DNA from: Mytilisepta virgata
Lineage: Eukaryota; Mollusca; Bivalvia; Mytilida; Mytilidae
Direction: 5' to 3'
DNA: 64,000 bases
NCBI GenBank assembly: GCA_028015205.1
Contig: JAPWFG010000068.1
Span: forward strand, 61,001 to 125,000
Shown here: positions 13,380-25,100 of the stretch, piece after piece
How the letters are laid out: each line of letters begins with the position of its first letter
Position numbering within the stretch: the stretch's first letter is position 1
The notes under the pieces: generated by a model
Database searches by the model: none
What the model was told of the DNA's origin: nothing
What the model saw: only the letters and a program-made list of their open reading frames with translations
Made by a program: the position numbers and the translations under genes

Positions 13380-13495
13380 AAACGGATCTTGCACAAGTTT
13401 TTACATTTTTATCAAGAAACATTATAAACCAAAAATCAAAAAAGTCGGAAGAAAATTTTAAAATTGACACCAAAATTATCAAAAATTTAAACCCT
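13380..13495 (+). repeat. diverged copy of 9668-9790
   Basis: Shared text includes 'aacggatctt', 'caag.ttttgcat.tttatcaag', 'aacattataaaccaaaaa' and 'attatcaaaaa'. The duplicate lies on either side of the 9.8-13.4 kb repeat block, so the block may have inserted within an older copy, or both may be family members. Confidence 0.55.
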
Positions 13496-14868
13496 TAATG
13501 ACCCCGAGAAAAAAAAACGGGAGGGGCCAGATTTCCCAAATCAATCCTAATCTGTATTTTATATGGGGGACCAGTGTGGTAAAATATTATAAGGATACGT
13601 TCAATGGAACAAAAGTAAATGAGGGGAAACCTAACTGTCTACGGACCCTGCCGCCACCGATGACGACGACAGGCTCATATATACCATTATACGACCATCA
13701 ATTTGGTATGGCCTTACAAAGCGTGACTGGCGGTCGGACATCAGCATTTCCATAATCCGTTCTGCCATGCGACCTGGGACAAAAACAAAGGTAATTAAAA
13801 CCTATTTAAAGATAAAATAATTCGTGGATCGAGAAGATACTTCTGAGATTCCCCCAAATTTACACTTGTTTAGATTTCCTGTAACATTATACCACAAATT
13901 GGTAAATTCACGGGCATTATTGCTTTCACGTCAAAATGCGATTATCAATAATTGTTTTATAATATGTGATAACGCATATCAATGTTTTTTTTAATAGCAC
14001 ATTATCTTGTTAATCCATATATTTTCATTTTTTAAATTTATTTACATTGATAAAAGATGACAACAGATCGTTCAAAGAACCCAAGACGGACGTTGTGTCA
14101 ACACTGCATAACAAGTTTTTAAAGATTCCTTGGGAGTTTGCATCGCTGAGTGCCTTTTTAGTTTTCTGCTGTCTTGTTTGAATTCTCCTATCTTTTGCTG
14201 TTTTTGTGTTCTCTTGATTGTAAATTTCTTCATTTTATCACTTGGTTATACTGTCCTTGTCTTTTGATTTTGATGGAGTTTTAAAAGTATTTATCTCAAC
14301 GGATTTGGAAAATTCCCTTTTTGCTATGACATGTGTTGCCCCCAAGATCAATTCTAAAACAAGCCATTTGGCGAGGGAGTTATTACTTTGAATGTTGTTA
14401 AAAGATAAAATCATTTATCATTTTTTCAACTACAGCCAATTGAAATATAGCAGAACAAAAACAATAATTTCCCTTTTTCTATTTATTAACAGGATGTAAC
14501 AATACGATATTGTATACACATTAAATACAAATGCAGGACACATTTAGTCCATTTCAAACAGTTTCCTTTTAACAATAAATTAATTAATAAATATAAACTG
14601 TGTACAATAGAAATAAATACATGTTCGTATGCAATTACTTGCGTATGACTAGACTTGTGAAAAGCGTGTTGTCAAAAACTGCTTTTCGATTTGTCTTTAA
14701 AAATACCAGCGTCCCACATCTTTTTTCCTGTATTAGTCAACGTAGGAAATAGTCTATTTCCTCATATGAGGACAGGCACAGTCATATTCACACGTGGTAT
14801 TTTCACGTCTGTTGCTATTTATAGTAAAATAAACTTCCTTCTAAATGCTTAGAATGTAATCTCAAACT
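13496..14868. other. no gene recognised; 3' flank of the beta-trefoil gene
   Basis: An 85-codon plus-strand open frame at 13498-13755 has no recognisable motif. About 14125-14290 is the partner of the dispersed repeat at 3590-3905. TTTATT at 14482-14487 (AATAAA on the minus strand) is an alternative poly(A) signal for the gene to the right. Confidence 0.45.
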
Positions 14869-14874
14869 TTTATT
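14869..14874 (-). terminator. candidate poly(A) signal overlapping the stop codon
   Basis: On the minus strand the coding region ends TGC TAA and reads on as TAATAAAAG, so an AATAAA hexamer starts inside the stop codon. A more conventional AATAAA lies at 14487-14482, giving a 3' UTR of about 400 bases. Which one is used cannot be told from sequence. Confidence 0.35.
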
Positions 14875-15216
14875 AGCAATTTCTTTTCTGACGTTTGTCT
14901 TCTTTGGAAGCAAGTCCAAAGCAGCCTAACAGTAAATTCGGTTTGTGTTTGCTAGAACTTCTAACAACAGTCTCTGATTTTCCTTTCCGCACATTTTCTG
15001 ATTTTTGTAGTTGATGGCGGTGGTGATGGCTATTTGTCACATGACTACTGCTGACTTCTTCTGTCGTTATGGATGATCCCATTGAGGAGGCTGATGACAT
15101 TTCCGTCTCCAAGACATTTATAATGTTTATTTTAAAAACGAATTCCTCCGGAGGCCGGTAATTCAGTTCAAATTTGCTGACTGTGAGTTTATTGTCCATG
15201 TGATGAAAATAGCACC
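14873..15216 (-). CDS. beta-trefoil gene, coding exon 5
   Basis: The acceptor is TTCACTTCAG|GGTGCT. 344 bases complete the split Gly codon and end at TAA 14875-14873. It encodes the rest of repeat 3 (CYFHHM, NKLTVS, EFVFKIN) and the low-complexity Ser/His/Lys tail. Confidence 0.72.
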
Positions 15217-18200
15217 CTGAAGTGAAAAAGACAATATATATGAAAATTTTCATCTAACATTAAGAAAATGTTATATCAAGTGGCCTGTGTTTTATATCCA
15301 CTGTATATCATTTTACGTTTACTTTATATTCTTGTATGTGTATATCGTTTGTCTTTTGAATGATGCTGTTGGCTAATGTATTAAGTGTTTCTGGAAAATA
15401 TCGCAATAAAAATATGGTTTAGTCTTGGTGGCCATAGCGAAGGAGTATACCATTCATCGATAAAGCCTATCGATGAACTTTCACGACAATAAAACGTTAT
15501 TTACTTGCTTATATTGATGTTGTGAAGATAATTGGGTAGTTCCATTTAAATAGTTTGAACGACAGCAAACCGGATTTTCCTTCGCCGCACGCCCGCCATA
15601 CTTCACTAAACTAATAACCGCATTTTTTCCGTTGGAAAATCCGGTTATAAATACGTCGTCTACACATCTTTCATCGCATCGTTTGAATTTGAGAATCTTT
15701 GAATACAATGAATAGTATAATATGTATAATATCTACCTTTATGATGATATGGTTGGACAAAGACCATTCCGTTGTCGATCTCATGTATAACAAAAAATCT
15801 CCCATCTGGATGTGAGGGATCTAAAGTTGCACTATTGGCCTGCAAAAAATGGAAATGTTTAGTATGAGAAACAGTCATCTAATAACTGAAAGTTGGGCTA
15901 TTATACATGTAACCATCCTTCATCATAATGGTAATCATTACAAGACAATCCTTCGCGCAAAATAATGTCATATTTCATTACAGTAGTTCATTACTTGCTG
16001 CTTTTATTAACGTGGGTTATGTATCCAGCACCAACATATAGGTGTCAATTATTATGAGTTATAATAAGAATATTTATCTTAGCAAACAATCAATGTTTCC
16101 GCTGTCTACGAAAATAACTCTCGAGCAAGTGTAAGAACATTATTTAATAAGTAAACATTTTGTTTGGATGAGTAGTTAAGTACTTCACATACAGTTTATT
16201 CATGTTTGTATAATTCTTCTTTGAGACCGTAATATCACACTTACAGAAATTTCAATCCGTTTGTCTGTTCCGACAGAGATGTACTTTGTTTTATCGTGAT
16301 TTAAGTGAAATGCTACCATTAATTTCTTTTTCTCTCCTTCGTTGTCAGGTACAGGAATTTGTGTTTGTCGAAAAATGCCTGAAAATAGGAACAACTTTAT
16401 AACAAAGACGATTCAATTTTCATTCAATTTACACATTAATTGAAATAGACAGGTTTTTCTGATACTAGTGATGATTATTCATTAATGCAGTTCTGGGATT
16501 TTTTTCTCATATTTATCAATATTAAGGATAAGTTTCATTATTCCCACGATCACCTGTCTGCAATGACGAGATGACAATTAACAATCAATAAAAATATATT
16601 TGTGGTCAATTATGACTTATAATACAATCTGTAAAGAAAAACTTCCAGACATTTATAGTGATGACAACAGAATGACGATTATTTTTACACACACTTACAA
16701 TTTTTGTTAGGACTTTCTGTGTCTGATAACTGAAGTCTGTTGTACATATTATGAACAGTGAAGAAATAGCCATCTCCGGTTTCTATGGAAACGATCGCTT
16801 CCTCTTTGGTTTCTGAGTTTTGGGTCTGAACACGCTGAGGTACCTGTAGATTAAAATATAATATTTTTCAAAATACATAATTTATAGTAATTTGTCGAAA
16901 ACAAAAGGTTGCATAATTTATGTCCTATCTTAAAACAAAAGGTTGATTTAATATCCGACCTTGTATTGAATTGCGGACAAACGGAGTGAACCTTTTTTAT
17001 GTTTAAAAGATCAACAATGACTATTCATATTTGCAGGTAAAACAATACAGGTTTTTGTTTTAATTATATTGCAGGGGGTCGCGGTACGTTGGGGGCAACT
17101 TGTAGTTTTACCACATGCTGTGTGAGAAAATAATAAGTGACATTCCATGCAACGTTAAGATTTTGAAATTTTATCCACTACATTGGTGACAAGAAGTGAG
17201 TGTATTTTTCGTACAGAATTTAAATATATTTTTTTTCCAACTTTTTATGATTACTATTTGACAGATTATCTGAAATCTTTATATACCTTCATAAATATTG
17301 ACAGAGTACAATGTGCTAATAGATTGATCGGATACTAGTTAAATGAAGCTTATAAAGATTTTTTAACCCACTCCTACCACTAAATTTTTTTCGTATTTTA
17401 GGTTGAATGATAGCACTATTAAATATTTCACTAACCGCAGACATGCAACTTTTATATTGTGGTTTTAAAAAGACGGTGTAAATAGGATTGACAGTTTTTT
17501 CGTCTGAATACACTTTTTCCATTCTACCAAAGCTCCTTAAGTTCATCGTGTTACATTTTTTTTCAGATTTTAACATTCGTAAGATGCTTCCATAAGAAGA
17601 TTATGTCAGATTGCACAAGATTCAGAAATAACCAACACGTGATGTGAAAATGGTTATATTTAGATCTTATACGTAACATGTGTTGGAAATTCCCTTTGAA
17701 GATAACGATATACGGAAACATTTTAGTCCTTACTATATATAGTATAGTCATTTCTTTATTTAAATTGTCCTCCAAATGTAGAATGAAAAAATTCTCAATT
17801 ATGTCAGGAATGATCAGTATTGCATCAATGTTATCAATAAACGAATCACCGTTTAAATCATCCCCCAAAAAAACACCAAATACACAGACGTTTAAATATC
17901 CCACCTCTTGTCAATATTTAACGACCCCATAAGCTAATATTTACTTTTTCTTAAATCGTACAACTGACACACCCATCTTATGATATGACTTTCAATCTTT
18001 CTACAAATTCTATTTATAGAAACAATTTTTATGTATCTATCTGAAATAACAGGTGCTTTGTTAATCTTATTAATATACAAACTATTCCATTCATTTTGTA
18101 AGGTTATAATCAATAATAAGTGGGTTGCTATTTTGATGTTATGTTTATAATACCATTAAATATTTAAAGTATTTATCAACCAGATGTCCTCGTTAATCGA

Positions 18201-19095
18201 TTCTTTTGGTTATTTTTATATTGTGTCTCTGCCAAAAGCTAAGATGAAATTTTAGGTGATTTTATTTTAACTAATATGTGCATACTTGAAAAAAAATTTC
18301 CACTATAAATAGAAAGTATAAACTTTTAAGCTTTTGACTTGAATAATTTCTATTCTAAACCATGACTCTTTCTATTAAAACAATATGATATCAACAATAT
18401 CAAAAAATACATTTTTACAAAGACGTATTGGTTTAACTGACCGATAAAACCCAAGTTTTCCAGGTTTATGACAAGCTTTAATTAAGTTTTTACATTTAAT
18501 TAAGTAATTACATCTAAATTTTCTTTTTCTGAAATCCAAAAGATAGAGATTTTTTAAATTAATTTTTATTCTGAAGACAGGACGTGAAAAAACACAGCCA
18601 TCAGTGCATTTCTATCGTCATCATTATATTGTCATGGTTATATATATTGTAGTAGGCGATATTTTGCCATTACAACATATCAGAATTATATTCTCTTGGG
18701 AAATTATTAATATGTGTTAAAGACGATTTATACGTACAGACGATAAATCTCTGGTTATATTTAAAGATATGGATTACAATACTTCTCTGGCTCTAATTAA
18801 AGATACATCATAATTTTACAAAGATACTTCAAATGCTGAGGGAGAAGTTTGAATCCACAAAAGTAGTTTTTGTAATGCGAATAGTCAACTGTGATTAAAT
18901 TTGACTTACCTTTGATTTAGATGATACATCCTTTGAAGACTTTTTACAGTATGGGAACGCACTGACACCAATTGCTGCATCTCTTCTGTCTTGTTCTTCT
19001 TTTATTTTATCAATAATAAAATCCGTAAATTGTCTATCTGTTTCCAATTTCGGTTTTGAACTCGGCTTTATAAAATTAATGCTGCTCAAAATCAT
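14873..19095 (-). CDS. leaderless beta-trefoil protein (FGF/IL-1-like fold), 303 aa, five coding exons
   Basis: Coding exons join at 19095-18910, 16843-16699, 16378-16245, 15839-15737 and 15216-14873. All junctions are GT-AG with matching phases (0, 1, 0, 1) and give 303 residues. Residues 1-62 are charged and helix-prone without a signal peptide. Residues about 78-224 contain the same four-strand pattern three times: AIVSIET/GYFFTVH/NRLQLS/CIFRQTQI, LMVAFHL/KYISVG/KRIEIS/RFFVIHEI and MVFVQPY/CYFHHM/NKLTVS/EFVFKINI. This is the hallmark of a beta-trefoil, and the length of about 147 residues fits FGF/IL-1-type domains. Residues 225-303 are Ser/His-rich, then basic, ending RQKRNC. The ATG at 19095 has A at -3 and follows an in-frame stop. 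The family-defining FGF and IL-1 signatures are not seen, so ligand function is only a suggestion; an intracellular trefoil such as a fascin-like domain is an alternative. Confidence 0.72.
15737..15839 (-). CDS. beta-trefoil gene, coding exon 4
   Basis: The acceptor is TTTTTTGCAG|GCCAAT and the donor CATAAAG|GTAGAT. 103 bases give 34 codons plus one base. It holds the last strand of repeat 2 (RFFVIHEI) and the first strand of repeat 3 (MVFVQPY). Confidence 0.72.
16245..16378 (-). CDS. beta-trefoil gene, coding exon 3
   Basis: The acceptor is CTATTTTCAG|GC and the donor ATTTCT|GTAAGT. 134 bases complete the split Cys codon and add 44 codons. It covers the end of repeat 1 and the first three strands of repeat 2 (LMVAFHL, KYISVG, KRIEIS). 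Confidence 0.72.
16699..16843 (-). CDS. beta-trefoil gene, coding exon 2
   Basis: The acceptor is ATCTACAG|GTACCT and the donor AAAATT|GTAAGT. 145 bases give 48 codons plus one base. It encodes trefoil repeat 1 up to the third strand and loop (GDGYFFTVH, NRLQLS). Confidence 0.72.
18910..19095 (-). CDS. beta-trefoil gene, coding exon 1
   Basis: 62 codons from ATG at 19095. The donor is TCAAAG|GTAAGT (GT at 18909-18908), phase 0. It encodes the charged N-terminal segment (IIDKIKEEQDRRD) ahead of the trefoil. The following intron is about 2.07 kb. Confidence 0.65.
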
Positions 19096-19219
19096 CTTGA
19101 CTATAATACACTTCGCGTAATATTTTAATTAAGTCAGATTAGTTTCTTATCAATTTCAGTCTTTCCGCTTGTAATTTTTATGTTTAAATGAGAAGCGATC
19201 GTTTCCGCATGTAATGTAT

Positions 19220-19280
19220 ACAGTGGTAATATCCAATAAAGATTGCGTGACGTAGGCGGGAGGCCAACCACGTGACAAAA
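19220..19280 (-). promoter_or_regulatory. candidate promoter-proximal sites of the beta-trefoil gene
   Basis: About 130-180 bases upstream of the ATG lie an inverted CCAAT (about 19233), a CRE-like TGACGT (19248-19253), a GC-rich GGCGGGAGG patch and a palindromic E-box CACGTG (19269-19274). The cluster is denser and more GC-rich than its surroundings. Transcription start and use are not shown. Confidence 0.35.
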
Positions 19281-19857
19281 TATTCTTGAATGAACATACA
19301 TGTAGTTTGAGAGATTATATTGATATGAATACTGTACTGTGGTTACGTACTGACAGGCACTGAAGGATTATCTAAATTTATCTTTTAAAATACAACAAGT
19401 AGACTAATATGTTTTATAGGTTTAAAAAAATTGAAGGGTGGGAAATATTCGAGGAATTTAAACTTCATATGTGGGTCTATACAAAAAGGATGGGTTAATA
19501 CCGAGAAGATTTTAAAGATTTCAAGGTTATTTCATGCATATTTTTTAGATTAGAACAATTTTATATGATAAATTGTGCATATACTGTTTTTAAATGAAAC
19601 TTGTAAATGATATGTTTGAAGTCGAAGATGGATTTGAAGTACAACGATGAAACATGTTGTTACTGAAATATGAAAATAATGAAATAAAGAAATGTCGTTG
19701 CTTGTTTGAAGAAAAAGACCAATTAGATGTCTGGACCTGCATGCATTAGGAGAATTATTAGCACCCACTGTTCTCAGTTTCCATAAGACTTTAAGTTACC
19801 TATACCCTTGTAAGATTTATCTTTGAAATTAGAAGGTTATTCTATATTGATATAATT

Positions 19858-19915
<58 letters not shown>

Positions 19916-20240
19916 TATTTTATTTCTTGAGAGAAACGGCATAACTTTTGGTCGGATGGTTATTCCTATGATACAATCCCCATTTCCATTCTTACTATTA
20001 TATTAAATGACGGTCTTGTTTGCGCCAAAAGGCATGCGTGAACAAGCATGATATGGTTTTCTGTAGGGTTCCATGCAGGTTTTTCCTTGCCATATAAAAA
20101 AAATCCCTTCGTAGCCTTTACTTGAGCAGTTGAAATTGTTTCCGTGACATATTTCTTTGATTGTTTTCTGTCGTGGTACTTGTATCATCCAAGAATCAAA
20201 AACGTAGTATCTGTTATAAAACTCTGATTAAATCTCCACT
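19281..20240. other. no gene recognised; (A)51 homopolymer
   Basis: The only notable element is an uninterrupted run of 51 A at 19861-19911. No retrotransposon body or poly(A) signal is visible beside it. Confidence 0.5.
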
Positions 20241-20527
20241 AAGGAAGCAACCATTTCATTTTTATGGGGGGGAGGGGGCTAGGATCAAATTTGAAATAAA
20301 AGGGCAGGACCAGGTTTTTCGCAAACTAAAAAAAGATAGGATCACTTTAAGTTGTGAAAAAAATGCAGGACCTGTGTCAATCAGGATTTTTTTTGTTTAA
20401 ATCAAATTAAAAATTTAGGCTGCAATGGCGCACGAAAAAAATATCTATGACCAAAATTCTGATCAAAAAATAGGCAGGAGCAAATATTTGATCCTAGCCC
20501 CCATAAAATTCAAATGGTTGCTCCCTT
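20241..20527. mobile_element. MITE-like element with about 45-bp imperfect inverted repeats
   Basis: The left end reads GGAAGCAACCATTT, then ATTTTTATGGGGG, then GCTAGGATCAAAT. The right end is its reverse complement (atttgatcctagccccc, then ataaaattcaaatggttgctccc). The left arm has an extra G-rich insertion. The interior has no coding capacity. A target-site duplication is not clear. Confidence 0.65.
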
Positions 20528-20639
20528 TTTTAGACGAGCAAAAAGAAATAAAATATTAATACCGGTATGTTCATCTATAGTTGGCTCTATTGAAATGCTC
20601 AATTTTCATGAGGGCTGAGTAAAAGGCGTCATATTTTTC

Positions 20640-21155
20640 AGTTTATACTAAAATATGTATATGAGTTCTATGTGGTCATAATAACTGCAAAATTTAGATT
20701 ACACAAACTAGGTACCTAGGTACCCTTCAAACATTCCGATGTGCCTAAAAATGATAATAAATGATAAATTTGACATTTTTGTTCTCAAATAACCCCCAAA
20801 AAGGGAGGTTCACATCTACAATGTGTTAGAAAACTGTGCAAAATTTAAAAAATACAAGGTGAAAGATGTTGGAGTTTCAGATAACACAAACTAGGCATCC
20901 TTCGTACCGAATGCGACTAAAAATGACTAAGATAAATTTGACAATTTTTTCTCAAATCATTCTAAAGGGGAGGTGCTCATCTTCAATGTGTTCAGAATAA
21001 ATGTGCAAAATTTCAGAAGGGCCGGGTTTATGGTGTTGGAGATTCGGATTAAAGACAGTAGGTACTTTATTCTGTAACGGAAAAATGGATGGATAGACGA
21101 AAGGACGAACGGAGTGACCCGACTCTTAGATCTGCTTCGCCTTCGGCTCCGCAGG
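20640..21155 (+). mobile_element. tandem-core repeat element with hairpin near its end
   Basis: Two diverged units of about 175 bp share 'acacaaactaggtac/catcctt', 'gactaaaaatga', 'gataaatttgacatttttt', 'tcaaat', 'ttcaatgtgtt' and 'gtgcaaaatttc'. They are followed by a GGATGGATAGACGAAAGGACG microsatellite-like stretch (21085-21110) and 'gcttcgccttcggctccgc' (21132-21150), a hairpin with a GCC-TTC-GGC core. Confidence 0.5.
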
Positions 21156-21998
21156 TAAAAAGACAGAAATAAAATGTATACGTTCATCACATATATGAAA
21201 ACAGTAAAAATATTGATTGAAAGAAACAGTGTTAGTAAAACATTGTTAATGTTTCATCCACCTTTCAAAAAGGGCATGGTAACAGAAGCAAAAAAGGGCA
21301 CCTGGAGCGCGTACACAGAGCAAAAAAGCGCACATGAATTTTGTGAGGGCATATCTACTTAAAATAGCTCGTTTTACCTAATACACGCATACATACAATT
21401 CAATATTCAGTCTAAAAAATTAGTAAAAATTGAAATATATTAAAAATAAAATATTCGTTATGAAAATAAGTAAAAAAGGGCATGGTGTTAAGAGAAAAGG
21501 GCATCGTGCAATTCAAAAAGGGGCACACATGGGGCTTTACCATGCTAAACATGCTTGGGGAAAATGCTAATAGTCATAACAATACCGAACGAATTTAGAT
21601 TCATATTATCACACATTTAAAGCATTAAATGTGAAAATTGTACAAAATTTAAAGGTAAAACCAAAAACAGTCTTTGGATAGAAACATGAAAGATAACTTA
21701 CGTTTAATCTTAAATTTCTGTTTTACACATTATAAACTGCACGCGCTTGATCAACTGTACATGAGAACATGTAAATTGCTAATATTATGTAATATGCTGT
21801 TGGCGTGGCCATCGATGCGAGCACAGCAATAGCCCGTTCCAGAAACTCATTACCGGTATCACGATTCTGACTCTAAAATTATAATTTGAAGCAAGTAATT
21901 TCCCTTTCTTTCATTTCCGGCGAACGAAACTTTTTTTCTAGCCTTAGTATATAGCACAAATAAATTAACTTCGGATTGCATAATGGCTGTCCCCATTA

Positions 21999-22143
21999 AA
22001 CAAAGACTTTCCTAAATGACCCATATGTAGAAAATGCATATGCTCCTATAGAACTCGTTGCGCTCGCTATAAACAAAGACTTTTCTAAATGACCCATATG
22101 TAGAAAATGCATATGCTCCTATAGAGCTCGCTGCGCTCGCTAT
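21999..22143 (+). repeat. about 72-bp tandem duplication
   Basis: Two nearly identical units run from 'aaacaaagactt' through 'gacccatatgtagaaaatgc' to 'gcgctcgctat', differing at a few positions only. Confidence 0.8.
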
Positions 22144-25100
22144 GACTGATAAGTAATGCCCAAAATTATATGTAACAAATTCAAATACCAACATGTCCGA
22201 AAAGTTAAAGATGAAATCCATATAAAGACTAAACTACATGTATGCTCTATTAACAGTAAATGGGTTAGTATCAGTTCTGTGTCAATATATACCTAGAATT
22301 TATAGTTATACTAGTATCCTCCGGGACTTTAGTTCGACACCAAATGCGTAATATCAGATTAGTTCATCATAACTTGTACATGTCGACAGATTTTCTTTCG
22401 ATAATACAACATTGTACATCTATTTACCAATAAAACTTTTACAATCATTCAGCATTCAAAAGAAAACAATTAGAAAAAAATTAAGACGACTAGAAGCTAT
22501 GGTATATAAATAAAATCTGTCATGAAACTTTTGAAACTAAAAAACAAATTCAAAGAAGATTTTCGTTTTGTTATTTAACGTTAATTACATATACAAATAT
22601 ACCCAGTGAAGAAGTGTAACAAGGAGTCTAAAAAATAATTTCTTATCGTTGATGCTGAAATAAAAAGACTGGAAAAAGCAATGGGCGATAAACAATCAAA
22701 AATAAAAATTAATAAGTAGATAAATATATATAAAAAAAAACACTGAGTAAATATGATATAAAAAAGTGTATATGGAAAATGTATTTTGATACGACCTTGT
22801 AATAATACCATCATTGTCTGTCTGTATAAAAAATCGATTGTGGAAAAAACTTCATCATCATTCTGACGCACAGATAGACAGGTGTATGTAGGTGGATTAT
22901 ATACATTTATAAAATCACCTGGAAATAAAACTAAATTATTAATTAATTGTTTTGCTGTTTTCAATTAGTCTACTTTGTCCTCTGTCAGCTGGTAATTAAG
23001 CATTGATTTTCTTCTATTTGTAGCATCAGTAATGGTTGCTTACTATTATTCTCGATCACCATAAAATAACAGAGCGTGAAACTCAGAATGTTCGTATTTT
23101 GATCGGTTCAGATATGTCGATATATTACATACTACCCTACAAAACAAACCACACACAGTAGTGCAAAATTCATAAATATTTACCTAAAAGTCTAAAATTT
23201 TAAGTAACCCCAAAGATTTGAAAATCTGTTATATTGGTGAGACCTTTGCCTTTTGTTTTTGTTGTGCAAACCTTCTTTTATACAAAATTTTCGAAATCAG
23301 AGTTACAAATTTTGGAGATTTAAAAAAAACATTAAACACTAGATGCAGTAAATGTTAACCATTTTTAGCCTAACCATGTTTCATTTTTTCTAAAACAAAT
23401 TCTAGACTTACAGGAAAATCTCTCTTCTAGTTACCATACCTATGGTAATAATATAATTGTAATAGTATAAACACGTTCCATATGATAAACTAAAAAAATT
23501 TCGAGAGCTAATTCACAAATGTTTTTGGAAAATATTTATTAAAAAAAAATGGATATAGAGATGGTAGTTCATTCACACGCACATTAGGTTCTTTTAAAGG
23601 AGATGCAGCTGCGTTATTGAGAATTTTGTTCTTATATGGACAGTTTTTTGCTATTTTTCACGCTTCTCTTTGGGGAAAATTAATGGTTTATTTTGTTTTT
23701 AAAGGCTGATTGTTCTGGCAAGTATCTCTCTTTCATGTGCAATTAAAAAAAACAGACGCATATTTTATTCACAATTTTCCATGAAGCATGTCATTGGTCT
23801 CCAGCCCCCTTTTTAGCTGCTTGCAAACTAAATTTCTCTCATCCTGTCCAAAAAAAAGAGTGAATGTTTGTTGAGTTAGTCTATTGAATGAGAAACCCTC
23901 CCGTATCGTAACGTCAGCACGTCATTTACACGAGCAACGACCAATAAAAAGTTGGTTATATTCTAAGTCATTAAGAATTTATAAAGTAAAATTAGCGGTT
24001 AACATTTTACTTTAAACTATTTTCAAACTATATCTTAAAATGCATATCAAAACAATGTTTGATTAACAGACAAAGTTTATATCATAGATATACATAGTCT
24101 TCATTATTGACCATCTGAGTTTATTACTAGTTTTGTAAATTGTGATGCACTACATGTATGTGTGCAAATGGGTCGAAGTTTCGAAGATGAGAAACAACTT
24201 CAAAACGTTGTACGGCAGATTCATTTTCTAAGATTTAACAGAAAAGGATAGAAACCAAAACCATATAAGTACAGAAAGATACCGCTTTAAGCTCCAAAAT
24301 TTGCAATTTTATTGGACATTTGTTTGGAATCATATCGCAGGCATAGCAGGATACATATACTTTGCCAACAATGACATACCAAACAATTAACACCACTCAC
24401 TTGAAAATAACTTAAAATACATACAGGAGCCTAAAACACAAACATCGAAACGACAGAGTGAGATTAATCAGATTTGGTTAAAACACTTAGCAGTAGAGCG
24501 GTTAAACGTATATTATTGGTTTCCACTCCCATATCTTTCCTGACCCTCTGGTTTACAAAATGAATTATAAACGCCAGTGTGATTACAAACAAGGTAACCG
24601 CTTGCTAGAAATGTTAAAATTGGTTGAACGGTACATAATTTAAATAACAAAATATGCTCGTTTCAACTGTATAACTAGCTACGTCTCTCATTTCGTCACA
24701 GTATTTCGCCTCTGTCTGAAGTTTTTGGTTTTTGTCTCACGGACTTTTAATATTTGGTATCCTATTTTCGATTTTTGCCCGAAGACATGCAAATCTCTGA
24801 CTAGATATTATTTGTCAACATGCACTTGAGTTGAAATCCTATATGTATAAGATATTATTCGAAGAACTATATTTCCAGTAAATGGAATAATACATTTGTA
24901 TATATTAGTTCAAAGTTCACATGTTCTGGTACCGTTTGCATCTAACATTTAGTCTATCAAACACGTCTGCACTGACTAGCTTATGGTCATTTCAAAGTAT
25001 ATGTTGAAAATGCAAAATTCTGTGTATTTTTTGTTGAAAGGACAAAGTCTCCCAAAGACTTAAAATTACTGTCGTTTAACGAATACGGCCGTTCTCAATT

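Noticed and set aside
13249..13482. Asp/Arg-rich frames across GACGAC repeats
   Set aside because: Products of the GACGACGGACG microsatellite at the element end.
15481..15708. 75-codon minus-strand frame between trefoil exons 4 and 5
   Set aside because: It sits wholly in intron 4 with no suitable acceptor/donor pair, and the exon 4-5 junction restores a Gly codon cleanly.
17316..17904. Two minus-strand open frames in intron 1 of the beta-trefoil gene
   Set aside because: No flanking splice sites in a compatible phase; the exon 1 to exon 2 junction is already phase-consistent.
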